Assembly (NCBI GenBank): GCA_947311255.1
Contig: CAMZKL010000039.1
Span: forward strand, 1-42,387
Direction: 5' to 3'
Origin: an uncultured Chlorobiota bacterium
GTDB lineage: Bacteria; Bacteroidota; Bacteroidia; Bacteroidales; JAADGE01
Length of the DNA stretch: 42,387 bases
Below, in pieces: positions 15,864-24,635 of the stretch. Position 1 is the first letter of the stretch, and the number at the start of each line of letters is the position of its first letter. A program made the position numbers and the translations under genes. The notes beneath the pieces are model-generated. The model worked only from the letters and a program-made list of their open reading frames with translations, had not been told where the DNA came from and searched no databases.

Positions 15864-17414
15864 TTACTTCAATTTTCTAACAACATCAATAACAGTACCG
15901 TCAACCCATTTTATTGCAGCAATTATTTCATCAGTAAATTCAGGTTTTTGTGCTATACCACATATTTTTTCAGCTTCTTCTTTTAATTGTTGAATTGTTT
16001 TTATAGGTAAGCCTGAATTTTTACTTGCTTCAATTAAATCTTTTCTTAGCGGGTTAATTGCAATTCCTCTTTCAGTAACAATAACATCAATTAGTTCGCC
16101 GGGTCCTACAATTGTGGTTACTTCATCAACAATAACAGGTATTCTGTTTCTGAAAAGAGGTATTGGAAGTATTACAGTTTTACTAAAAAGACAATTTTGC
16201 CACCCACCTATTCCGTGCATTAATAATCCGTCTGAATGTGTTACTACATTTCCGTTAAAATTTATGTCAACTTCTGTTGCCCCAAGAATAACAACATCAA
16301 CCATAGCTGCAAAATTTCCTTTGCTATGATAATTATAACTTGTAAAAGGACTTGTCCAAGTATGATTTGGGTTTTCACGCATTGACCGAACTCCTTCTAA
16401 ATCAAATGTTTGTCCGTCAAGAATGTATTCTATTAAGCCTTCTTCTAACATTTTAACAAGAAACTCATTACTTCCTCCTCTTGCAAATCTTGCTTTAATG
16501 TTTTTTTCTTGCATTATATCTCCAAAATATTTGCTTACAGCAAGAGATGTTCCTCCTGCACCTGTTTGAAATGAAAAACCATTTTTTATAATTCCTGTTG
16601 CTTCGCAAAATTTAGCGGTCATTTCTGCAAGTAAGAGTCTGTCTGGGCTTTTAGTTATTTTTGTTGTTCCTGAAATTATTTTGTCAGGGTTTCCGGCTTT
16701 ATCAACTTTTACGGTATAATCAACAAAATTTCCTTGAATTTGCCACGGTACACATGGAAAAGGAACCATATTGTCGGTAATAACAATAACTTTATCTGCA
16801 TATTGAGAATCTGCGAGAGCAAAACCGAGTAGTCCGCTTGCGGAAGCTCCTGTTACACCGTTTGCGTTTCCAAATGGGTCTGCTGTTCCTGCTGCAATAA
16901 TTGCAATATCTATTTTCACATCTCCGTCTTGTACGGCTTGGTATCTTCCTCCGTGAGAACGTAAAATTGCTGTTCCTTTCATTTTTCCTTGCGAAGTAAA
17001 TTTTCCAAGAGGTCCGTTCATGCTTCCTTCAATGCGTTGGATTGTTCCATCTTCAAGGTATTTAATGAGATGCTCGTGGCAGGGGAATGATGCAGACGGA
17101 AACCATCGTAGGTTTTTCACTCCCAATTCATTAGCAATATCAAAAACTTGGTTCATAATTAAATCTCCATTACGAAAATGATGGTGAGAAGATATTGTCA
17201 TACCGTCTTTTAGTCCAGCTTTTATTAATGCTTCTTTTATAGTTGCAACTTGTTTGTTTCCGTCAGTTGGGAAATTTGCATTTGTAGAAATTTTTGGTGC
17301 AAATTTATTCCCTTCGGGTTTATATTTACCAACACCTTTATATGGTACTTGTTTTTCTCCGTTTATTTCTATCGGAACAAATCTTCCAGCTGCGTTTTTT
17401 ACTTGTTTTGACAT
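15864..17414 (-). CDS. citF: Citrate lyase alpha subunit (citrate CoA-transferase)
   Basis: CitF swaps the acyl group on the citrate lyase acyl carrier for citrate. The 516-residue protein matches the whole family: NAAGRFVP near the N-terminus, TISSHHHFRNGDLIMN at about 74-89, GPLGKFTSQGKMKG, FQTGAGGTSLAVSKYF near residue 280, and the C-terminal VTERGIAINPLRKDL typical of CoA-transferase family members. The partners citD (acyl carrier), citE (lyase) and citC/citG/citX are not in the window. It is the last gene of a run with DegT aminotransferase, PAP2 phosphatase, glutamine cyclotransferase and SixA-like genes, 28 bp after the DegT gene. Either the partners lie elsewhere or the protein acts as a stand-alone CoA-transferase. 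Confidence 0.93.
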   Translation of the reverse strand: MSKQVKNAAGRFVPIEINGEKQVPYKGVGKYKPEGNKFAPKISTNANFPTDGNKQVATIKEALIKAGLKDGMTISSHHHFRNGDLIMNQVFDIANELGVKNLRWFPSASFPCHEHLIKYLEDGTIQRIEGSMNGPLGKFTSQGKMKGTAILRSHGGRYQAVQDGDVKIDIAIIAAGTADPFGNANGVTGASASGLLGFALADSQYADKVIVITDNMVPFPCVPWQIQGNFVDYTVKVDKAGNPDKIISGTTKITKSPDRLLLAEMTAKFCEATGIIKNGFSFQTGAGGTSLAVSKYFGDIMQEKNIKARFARGGSNEFLVKMLEEGLIEYILDGQTFDLEGVRSMRENPNHTWTSPFTSYNYHSKGNFAAMVDVVILGATEVDINFNGNVVTHSDGLLMHGIGGWQNCLFSKTVILPIPLFRNRIPVIVDEVTTIVGPGELIDVIVTERGIAINPLRKDLIEASKNSGLPIKTIQQLKEEAEKICGIAQKPEFTDEIIAAIKWVDGTVIDVVRKLK

Positions 17415-17442
17415 GATTTTTTTTATTTATGCTTTCACTATT

Positions 17443-18666
17443 TTATGTAATATTTTTTATTATTTCTTCAACAGATTCAATAACTGCATTTGTAACTGTT
17501 TGTATTTGTTTATTTGTTAGGTTGTAAAAAACAGGTAAAGAAATTTCTCTTGAATAATTGTTGTATGATGTTGGGTAATCTTCAATTTTATAACCTGTTT
17601 TTTTATAAAAAGACATCATTGGCAAGGGTATGAAATGAACATTTACAGAGACTGACTTTTCAAATATTTTTTGAATTATTTTGTCTCTTTGGTTTTCATT
17701 AATTTTTCTAATTCTTAGCGCATATATGTGGTATGAAGATTTTTTATTTTTTGTTTCATATTTTGGAATTTCAAAAATGTCATGTTTTGAAAATACTTTT
17801 GAATAAGAATCAAAAATTGATTTTCTTTTAACTAAAGTGTCGTTTTCATATCTTTCAAGTTCTACTAAGCCTATTGATGCAGAAATGTCTGTCATATTAG
17901 CTTTATATCCTGGATTTATAATATCATACCTCCAATTTCCTATTTTAGTTTTTGCTAAAGCGTCTTTGTTTTGCCCGTGCAATGCAATGATATTGAAATG
18001 TTTATAAATTTTTTCTTTATTGAAAGGGTGGGGAAGATTAAAATTTATTGCTCCACCTTCTGCTGTTGTTAAATTTTTTACTGCATGAAAAGAAAATACA
18101 CTTATATCGGTTAAATTTCCTGTTTTTTTGCCAAAATATTCTGCTCCAAGAGAATGGGCAGCATCAGAAAGAATTAAAATTCTACCTAATTTTTTCTGTA
18201 TTTCAGATTGTGGTTTAAAAAGTTGTTTTATTGTAGTTTTATTAACTAATTTATTTATTTCATTATAGTCGCAAGGCATACCGGCAAAATCAACTGGCAT
18301 TATAACTTTTGTTTTTTGTGTAATTGCTTTTTTTATTTCAATGACAGAAATATTAAAATCGTTTTTGTTTGTGTCAACAAATACGGGTTTTGCTCCACAA
18401 TGCACGATAACGTTTGCTGTTGCAGCATAGGTGTATGCAGGTAAAATAACTTCATCTCCTTTTTTCACACCAAACCATTTTAAAATCAGTTCTAATCCTG
18501 CTGTTGCAGAGCTTACTGCTAATGTAACCTGAGAGTTGCAATATTCAGATAATTTTTTTTCGAAAAGTTTTGTTTTCGGACCTGTTGTAATCCATCCTGA
18601 TTTTAATGTGTGGGTAACTTCGTTTATTATTTTTTGGTCGATTCTAGGAGGAGAGAAAGGTATCAT
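17443..18666 (-). CDS. DegT/DnrJ/EryC1/StrS-family aminotransferase
   Basis: PLP-dependent sugar aminotransferase family, 407 residues. Landmarks are the N-terminal IPFSPPRID, SGWITTGPKTKLFE, the cofactor-holding SSATAGLEL, LPAYTYAATANVI, ILSDAAHSLGA with Asp168, and the Schiff-base lysine Lys197 in FSFHAVKNLTTAEGG. Members act on keto-sugars for LPS, capsule or glycan sugars, but no sugar-nucleotide genes are adjacent, so the substrate is open. The start codon overlaps the PAP2 stop by 1 base, which implies translational coupling. Confidence 0.92.
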   Translation of the reverse strand: MIPFSPPRIDQKIINEVTHTLKSGWITTGPKTKLFEKKLSEYCNSQVTLAVSSATAGLELILKWFGVKKGDEVILPAYTYAATANVIVHCGAKPVFVDTNKNDFNISVIEIKKAITQKTKVIMPVDFAGMPCDYNEINKLVNKTTIKQLFKPQSEIQKKLGRILILSDAAHSLGAEYFGKKTGNLTDISVFSFHAVKNLTTAEGGAINFNLPHPFNKEKIYKHFNIIALHGQNKDALAKTKIGNWRYDIINPGYKANMTDISASIGLVELERYENDTLVKRKSIFDSYSKVFSKHDIFEIPKYETKNKKSSYHIYALRIRKINENQRDKIIQKIFEKSVSVNVHFIPLPMMSFYKKTGYKIEDYPTSYNNYSREISLPVFYNLTNKQIQTVTNAVIESVEEIIKNIT

Positions 18667-19322
18667 TATTTATGGTTTTTCAGGATAGAATATTCTAGCC
18701 AAGGGTTTTTATATTTTTCAAAAAACAAAAATACAAAAATTGTTATTAAAAAACCGATAAAAGAACCAGCAACTGTATCTTGAAGAAAATGCCATGACAA
18801 ATAAACCCTTGAAAAAGCAGTTAAAAGAGCAAATAAAAAGATAAAGAATTTTAAACTTTGATTTTTAACAATAATTGCTATTAAGAAGAATATTGCAAAG
18901 GCAGTTGCTGAATGTCCTGATGGAAAGGAATAATGTATTCCTGGGTCAGTGCCTTCAATAATGCTTAGTTTATAATTTCCTTCATAGAAATATCTGAAAA
19001 TATGACTTGGTCTGTTATTTTCGGGAAAAACAATTCTTTTTAGAAATTGGACAATTCCGGATATTAAAAGATTTGAAATTGTTGCAATTATTGCCCACTT
19101 GTATTTTATAAAAAGTAGAGCAAATACAAATATCGCTGCAAAAATACCACTTCCAAAGTGTGTTATGTATTTGAAGATGTAGTTAAAGAAAATGTTTTGG
19201 TGCGAATTTATATAAATATGGATGTCAATTTTGCTGTATATTAATATAAAATATAATGCTGTAATAAGAAATACGGCAAAAGGGATGATAAAAAACTTAT
19301 TTTCCAGTAGTAGTTTTTTCAT
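18666..19322 (-). CDS. PAP2-family membrane phosphatase
   Basis: A 218-residue protein with about six membrane helices and the complete acid-phosphatase signature: KRIVFPENNRPSH, then YSFPSGHSATAFA, then SRVYLSWHFLQD. Members remove phosphate from lipid phosphates such as undecaprenyl pyrophosphate, phosphatidate or PGP. The substrate is not evident. Both ends overlap neighbouring genes by a single base (TAATG-type junctions), placing it firmly inside the operon with the glutamine cyclotransferase and DegT genes. Confidence 0.92.
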   Translation of the reverse strand: MKKLLLENKFFIIPFAVFLITALYFILIYSKIDIHIYINSHQNIFFNYIFKYITHFGSGIFAAIFVFALLFIKYKWAIIATISNLLISGIVQFLKRIVFPENNRPSHIFRYFYEGNYKLSIIEGTDPGIHYSFPSGHSATAFAIFFLIAIIVKNQSLKFFIFLFALLTAFSRVYLSWHFLQDTVAGSFIGFLITIFVFLFFEKYKNPWLEYSILKNHK

Positions 19323-20422
19323 TATTTTTTTACAAATTCAACTTCAAAAAGTTTTGGCCATTTTTTTCCGGTAACAAAAATTTTGTTTGTTTTTTTGTCA
19401 AAGGCAATTCCATTGAGCACATCTGTATCTCTTTTGTAGTCGTTCATAGGTAAAAGATTTTTCATATTTATATATGCAATAACTTTTCCAGTTGCGGGGT
19501 CAATTTTTACAATTTTATCATATTGATATATGTTTGCATAAATAAATCCGTTAATGTATTCTAATTCATTGAGATATACAACAGCACCATTGTTATCGTA
19601 AACTTGCAATGTTTTTATGGGAGAATATGATTGAGGTTCAAGAATTTTAATTTCTGCTGATCCGTTTGTCATAAATATTTTTTTGCCATCAGTACAGATT
19701 CCCCACCCTTCACCTTCATAAGAAAATTGGTCAATAGTTTTAAATGTTTCAAAATCATATACATATCCTTTTCCTGCTTGCCAACTTAATTGAATTATTT
19801 TATTATTAAGAAGTACTATTCCTTCACCGAAGATGTCTTTTGGGATTGCAAATCCGTGAATAATTTCACCTGTTTCAAGTTTTACTTTTCTAACTGTTGA
19901 TGCTCCTTTTAATCCGGTAGCTTCGTATAAAAAACCATCATAAAAAAAAAGACCTTGTGTGTATGCTTTTGCATCGTGTTTATATACGTTTTTTACTTTG
20001 TAAGTGTAATTTTCAGGAGTAATGTCAGAATATAGAATAATGTTTTTATTGGATTTAAATCTATTGTTTTCTTTGTTTAGTTGAATAAGGATATTGTTTA
20101 TTCCTACTTTTGATTTTTTTGTATTCCATTTAAAATCAGGCTTTTCCATTGTTAGTTTTGAAACTTCAGTATTTTCAATAAATAAAATTACTGTGTCTGT
20201 TTTTGATATTTTGCTTTCAGAAATTGAAATATTGATTATATCGCCTACAATATGTTTTTCGGTTTCATTAGAAACCAAAAGTTTAAGAGGATTGTCAGTT
20301 TTTATAGAGTTGCTATTGTTTATGGCTTTGTCAGTTTGTTTTTTTCGGTCATCAGATTTGCAAGAAGCCATGAATAAAATTGAGAGAAATAAAACCGAGA
20401 AAATTATTTTTAATTTATTCAT
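19322..20422 (-). CDS. Glutaminyl-peptide cyclotransferase, lipoprotein
   Basis: Bacterial/plant-type five-bladed propeller glutamine cyclotransferase, which converts N-terminal glutamine of exported proteins to pyroglutamate. The 366-residue protein starts with a lipoprotein signal (lipobox MASC, Cys21), has an extra beta-rich N-terminal domain (about 40-135), and then the catalytic domain with AYTQGLFFYDGFLYEATG, FGEGIVLLNNKIIQLSW, GEGWGICTDGK and NELEYINGFIYANIY. Such enzymes are common in Bacteroidota, where many Sec and type IX cargo proteins begin with Gln after signal cleavage. It overlaps the SixA-like gene by 8 bp. Confidence 0.92.
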   Translation of the reverse strand: MNKLKIIFSVLFLSILFMASCKSDDRKKQTDKAINNSNSIKTDNPLKLLVSNETEKHIVGDIINISISESKISKTDTVILFIENTEVSKLTMEKPDFKWNTKKSKVGINNILIQLNKENNRFKSNKNIILYSDITPENYTYKVKNVYKHDAKAYTQGLFFYDGFLYEATGLKGASTVRKVKLETGEIIHGFAIPKDIFGEGIVLLNNKIIQLSWQAGKGYVYDFETFKTIDQFSYEGEGWGICTDGKKIFMTNGSAEIKILEPQSYSPIKTLQVYDNNGAVVYLNELEYINGFIYANIYQYDKIVKIDPATGKVIAYINMKNLLPMNDYKRDTDVLNGIAFDKKTNKIFVTGKKWPKLFEVEFVKK

Positions 20423-20924
20423 TTATTTTATATTTTTTGTTCATTATATCTTTTGGAGAAATATAATCTACAAGTTTACACGAGTTATCTTTTAAATCTT
20501 TCCATTTTCCATCATATTCTATAACAACAAGATCAGCAGTTTTCATATTTAAATATTTACCTGAAAGTTTTTCTGCAATGGATGTCCATGTTGGATTGTG
20601 TCCAAAAATCATAAGATTCTCAATGGCTTCATCGGTGTTTTTTATTGCCTGAATTATTTCTTCGGTATATCCAAAATAGAAACTTTTATTCCAGATTATT
20701 TGTTTGTTGTATTCTGAATTTTCTGCAACAGCTTCTGCTGTCATTTTTGCTCTTAATGCAGGAGAAGACAATATTAAATCAGGAACAAATCCTTTTTTTT
20801 TTATTTCTTTTCCTATTAGGGGTGCATCTAATTTTCCTCTTTTGTTTAGAGATCTGTCATAATCTCTTATGGAGCCATCACTCCAATCGGATTTTGCATG
20901 ACGCATTATTAGAATTTTTTTCAT
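20415..20924 (-). CDS. SixA-like histidine phosphatase
   Basis: A 169-residue cytoplasmic phosphatase of the histidine phosphatase superfamily. The catalytic RHA (His9) lies in LIMRHAKSDWSD, DYDRSLNKRGKLDA and SSPALRAKMTAE carry the phosphate-binding arginines, and FGHNPTW carries the second histidine. SixA acts on phosphohistidine of phosphotransfer proteins; the substrate here is unknown. It is the first gene of the operon running to citF. Confidence 0.9.
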   Translation of the reverse strand: MKKILIMRHAKSDWSDGSIRDYDRSLNKRGKLDAPLIGKEIKKKGFVPDLILSSPALRAKMTAEAVAENSEYNKQIIWNKSFYFGYTEEIIQAIKNTDEAIENLMIFGHNPTWTSIAEKLSGKYLNMKTADLVVIEYDGKWKDLKDNSCKLVDYISPKDIMNKKYKINE

Positions 20925-20948
20925 TTTTTTAGGTGTTTATTATAATTA

Positions 20949-20956
20949 CAAAACTA
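20949..20956 (-). promoter_or_regulatory. Candidate -7 promoter element for the sixA-to-citF operon
   Basis: TAGTTTTG on the minus strand fully matches TAnnTTTG, 25 nt before the SixA-like start. A TTG exists 26 nt upstream, wider than usual. Confidence 0.45.
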
Positions 20957-21045
20957 ATATTTTTTTTTAATAAAAAGAGGAGCAATTTAATTATTGCATA
21001 CTAATTGAATTTTTACGATAAAACTAAATTATAGGGGGCTTAAAT

Positions 21046-22401
21046 TTATTTGATAAATTTTTTAGAAGCTGATTTTTTACTTGTTGATATTTTTATGAAA
21101 TAAGTTCCTTTTTTTAAGTTAGATATGTCAATTGATTTTGGTTTAGAATTATTAATTGTTATACATTTTTTTCCTAAGTTGTTAAATATTTCAATTTTTT
21201 GTATTTCAAGGTTTTCAGCTTTGTAATTAATATTTAGAACAGAACTAACGGGTATAGGATATATTGAGAAAAAAGAAGGTTTAATATTTTCAACAGAAGT
21301 AAAATAGTCAATCCATCCGTCTCCATCTGAATCTTCGCAAAAGTCTTTTAATTTCCATATGTCGGGTGTACTCCAACCTGTTGATGAGTTACACTGGTAT
21401 TCAAATTCTTCTCTCGGACGTGTTATTATTGGTGCATCAGTAACAAAAAGGTTTGTAAGAAAACCCATGTTAATTTGTTGGTTGCTGTTATTTCCCAGTG
21501 CAACATTCTTAGCATCTGTATTTCCTTCAAAGACATATTCAGTTAGAGCATGAGAAATTCTGTTTATTGCATATACATCCATTGCGTTATAAATATTTGT
21601 GTAGCTTATGTAATGATTTGCATCATAGGAATATGTATCTCCATTGTATGTGTATGTTGCAGGATCAGAATAAAGTCTAATAAAATCTTTATCTTCAACA
21701 GGAATGTTAATTAGTTGAAATACAGCCCTTATGGCACGTTCATCTGTGTTCCAAGTATAGTCTTCGCTAGAACTTTCGTCGTCGTCAGAAATTTCGATTA
21801 CTAATTTAACATTAGGAGGATAATTTTGTAAATCGTTTATGTCTGTTAAAAAAGTTAACCAAGGAGTTGTTGTAAAAATAAATCTACCGTTTTCTCCCCA
21901 GTTATGAGGAGTTCCAAATATTTTTTTACCTACCCAAATAGTAGCACCGCCTCCGAATGAATGTCCCATAAGTCCAACTTTTGTTGTGTCTATCCAATCT
22001 GAATAATAATTGTATGTTGTTTCTGTTATCATTTCCAGTGCGTTAGGATAACTGGAGTTTATGCTACCGGGATTTGTGTTGAATATGTGAATAACTGAGT
22101 ATCCGTGACTTGCCGTAAATCTAAAAAACTTATCATAAGTATCTGCATTTTTACCCCATCCTGAAATAAAAAAGATTGCTGGTGCATGATGTGGAGCAAC
22201 ATCAGGGTGATAAAAAGTAACTGTACCTTTGTTAGTAAAGTCTATTTCTGTTTCTCTAATAACATTGTTGTCGCCCCAGCTACCATATCCGTTGGCTATG
22301 CCTCCACTTAAATCGTTTAAATAAGGATATAAATTTTGTCCTTTTGTTTGAAAGAGAATAACATATATAAAAAGACTGATAAAACCTATCTTTTTTAGCA
22401 T
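21046..22401 (-). CDS. Secreted alpha/beta-hydrolase with type IX sorting domain
   Basis: A 451-residue exported esterase-like protein. A signal peptide at 1-21 is followed by an alpha/beta-hydrolase domain at about 55-310 with nucleophile motif GHSFGG (Ser148), probable acid in the EISDDDES region and histidine in ANHYISY. The general type is the dienelactone hydrolase/chlorophyllase/cutinase-like group. A short calcium-type segment DSDGDGWIDYF precedes a C-terminal beta-domain at about 375-451 (YPIPVSSVLNI, LKKGTYFIKI, ending KKFIK) typical of type A sorting domains used by the type IX system. It is thus expected at the cell surface or outside. Start lies 21 bp after the Hdr-like gene, possibly one transcript. 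Substrate unknown. Confidence 0.87.
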   Translation of the reverse strand: MLKKIGFISLFIYVILFQTKGQNLYPYLNDLSGGIANGYGSWGDNNVIRETEIDFTNKGTVTFYHPDVAPHHAPAIFFISGWGKNADTYDKFFRFTASHGYSVIHIFNTNPGSINSSYPNALEMITETTYNYYSDWIDTTKVGLMGHSFGGGATIWVGKKIFGTPHNWGENGRFIFTTTPWLTFLTDINDLQNYPPNVKLVIEISDDDESSSEDYTWNTDERAIRAVFQLINIPVEDKDFIRLYSDPATYTYNGDTYSYDANHYISYTNIYNAMDVYAINRISHALTEYVFEGNTDAKNVALGNNSNQQINMGFLTNLFVTDAPIITRPREEFEYQCNSSTGWSTPDIWKLKDFCEDSDGDGWIDYFTSVENIKPSFFSIYPIPVSSVLNINYKAENLEIQKIEIFNNLGKKCITINNSKPKSIDISNLKKGTYFIKISTSKKSASKKFIK

Positions 22402-22422
22402 ATTTTTTTAATTAAAATTGTT

Positions 22423-24537
22423 TTATATTCCTAAACTTTTAACTACAATTTCAGCAATATCCATAACATTTGCATCTTTCTCTCTGTCTGCCATTTTTAT
22501 TCCGTCTTTCATCATTGTCATACACATTGGGCAAGCAGTTGCAATAATATTACAAGCTGTTTTAAGAAGTTCTTCGGTTCTTAGTTCGTAAACTTCTTTA
22601 TCGCCTTTTTCGGCTTCTTTAAACATTTGTGTACCACCTGCACCACAACATAATGAACGGCTTTTATTATTTTCGGTTTCAGAAATTTTTCCTATTTGAT
22701 TTAAAACAAAACGTGGAGCATTATATTCGCCGTTTCCTCTTCCAAGGTAGCATGGGTCGTGAAACGTTATTGTTTTATTTTTAAGAAGTTCAGTATTCAT
22801 ATTAATTCTTCCTTCTTTTATTAAAGATTCAATTAATTGAGTGTGATGTATTAGTTTATAATTTCCACCTAAATCTGGATATTCATTTTTTAGAGTATTA
22901 TAATCGTGAGGGTCGCAAGTAACAATTTTTTTAATTTTATATGTGTTCAGAACTTCAATATTCATCATTGCTTGCATTTGAAAAAGGAATTCGTTACCTG
23001 CACGTTTTGCATTGTCGCCAGAATCTGTTTCTTCTGTACCAAGACAGGCATAATCTACTCCTGCATGATTTAATATTTTTACAAAATTTCTTGATATTTC
23101 AATTCCTCCTTCGTCATAACTTCCGGCAGAACCTACCCAAAAAAGGTATTCGGGGCTTTTTCCTTCTGCTACTTTTTCTGACATAAGAGGAACTTTTATT
23201 TCTGTTTCTTCATTATTTATAGAAATTTTTAAATTGTCAGCCCAATTAAAACGGTCGGCAGCAGAATATTTCCATGGAGCTCCATTGTTTTCTATATTTG
23301 TTGACATTGAATTTATTAATGATGGAGCTGCGGACTCTTCTAAAAATATATATCTACGCATTTCTAAAATCATTGAAGGTTGGTCTATGTTTATTGGGCA
23401 TTCTTGGGTACAAGCATTACAGGTTGTGCAAGCCCAAAGTTCTTCAAAGCTAGTATAGTCAGGATATAGTGATTTGCCGTCTGTGTATGATTTTCCTTCT
23501 TTTAGAAGACCATTCATTTTTTCTTCCATTCGTCTTCGGTAGTCTAAAACAATTTTTCTTGGAGATAGGGATTTTCCTGTAAGGTTTGCAGGACAAACAG
23601 ATGTGCATCTTCCACATTGAGTACAAGCTAATGAGTCGATGTAATTTTTCCATGTTCCGTCTTCAACGTCTTTCATTCCAAATCTTTCGGGATCTGATGT
23701 GTCATCAATTGGAGGAACTTCTGCATTTGGGTCGAGCATTAATTTAACTTCGTTTGTTACGCTTTCCATATTGGTCATTTTTGTATATGGTTCTGTTCTA
23801 GAGAAATATACGTTTGGGGCAGACATGAAAACGTGAAAGTGTTTTGAATAAGGAAGATAGTTTGCAAAGAAAAAAATTAAACTTATGTGAGCCCACCACA
23901 TAAATATTTCAATTGTGTGAGCAGATTCTATTGGAATAAATGCTGAAAGGATTGAACTTATAGGAAATACACCATGAACAACTTGTTTTGCAGCAACTAC
24001 ATAAGCAGCATTCATTCCTATTAAAGTTATCATTAAAAGAAGTATAAGAAAGAGGGCAAATGAAGCGTCTTTATGGTCTTTATGTCTCATTTCTTTTCCT
24101 TGAAAACGTTTTATTTTAAGGAAGTTACGTCTTATTAAAAAGGCAATAATTAATATAAGTATTATCCAAGCAAAAATATCTCCTGCTGCAATTATTATAT
24201 CATATATGATGCCTAGTATTGAAAAAGCTCTGTCGTTCAATGGATTGTGGTCAAAGGGTGTTCCTAGAAATCCGTCGAACATCATTTCTGCTGAACCAAA
24301 AAGAATTAAAATAAATCCCCAAAGAACTAATGCGTGCATGAATCCTATTATTGGAAAACGCATAATTTTAGTTTGTCCTAAGACAACTTTAAGTGTTATT
24401 TTTAGGCGTTCTCTAACATTTTTAATTGAATATGGTTTTTTAAGAAGATTAATAATTCTAAAAATTCTTGAAAAACTCCAAGTTAAAATTCCGAAGGCAA
24501 TGATTGTTACTGCTATAAAGATTATACGTTCAGTCAT
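22423..24537 (-). CDS. Membrane-bound Fe-S oxidoreductase (HdrD/GlpC-like fusion)
   Basis: A 704-residue fusion. Residues 1-235 hold about five membrane helices in a heme-b/NarI-like arrangement. Residues 300-385 hold two [4Fe-4S] ferredoxin motifs (Cys305, 308, 311, 315 and Cys370, 373, 376, 380). The C-terminal part has CCG-type domains as in heterodisulfide reductase HdrD and GlpC. The second is complete (DPCYLGRGN, LCCGAGG, CPMC), but the first looks degenerate: WVGSAGSYD has Ser where Cys is common, and DSGDNAKRAGNE lacks the usual Cys. It probably passes electrons between a soluble carrier and quinone. Donor and acceptor are not shown by the context. Confidence 0.88.
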   Translation of the reverse strand: MTERIIFIAVTIIAFGILTWSFSRIFRIINLLKKPYSIKNVRERLKITLKVVLGQTKIMRFPIIGFMHALVLWGFILILFGSAEMMFDGFLGTPFDHNPLNDRAFSILGIIYDIIIAAGDIFAWIILILIIAFLIRRNFLKIKRFQGKEMRHKDHKDASFALFLILLLMITLIGMNAAYVVAAKQVVHGVFPISSILSAFIPIESAHTIEIFMWWAHISLIFFFANYLPYSKHFHVFMSAPNVYFSRTEPYTKMTNMESVTNEVKLMLDPNAEVPPIDDTSDPERFGMKDVEDGTWKNYIDSLACTQCGRCTSVCPANLTGKSLSPRKIVLDYRRRMEEKMNGLLKEGKSYTDGKSLYPDYTSFEELWACTTCNACTQECPINIDQPSMILEMRRYIFLEESAAPSLINSMSTNIENNGAPWKYSAADRFNWADNLKISINNEETEIKVPLMSEKVAEGKSPEYLFWVGSAGSYDEGGIEISRNFVKILNHAGVDYACLGTEETDSGDNAKRAGNEFLFQMQAMMNIEVLNTYKIKKIVTCDPHDYNTLKNEYPDLGGNYKLIHHTQLIESLIKEGRINMNTELLKNKTITFHDPCYLGRGNGEYNAPRFVLNQIGKISETENNKSRSLCCGAGGTQMFKEAEKGDKEVYELRTEELLKTACNIIATACPMCMTMMKDGIKMADREKDANVMDIAEIVVKSLGI

Positions 24538-24564
24538 GATGTTATTGTTTTATTATTAATTTCT

Positions 24565-24572
24565 CAAAGATA
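24565..24572 (-). promoter_or_regulatory. Candidate -7 promoter element for the Hdr-like gene
   Basis: TATCTTTG on the minus strand fully matches TAnnTTTG, 27 nt before the start codon at 24537. No -33 TTTG seen. Confidence 0.45.
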
Positions 24573-24635
24573 AAAAATATTATGCTTGCATAGTAATAGA
24601 TGTTCTAATTTAGAATGTTTTTAAATTGGTTAGTA

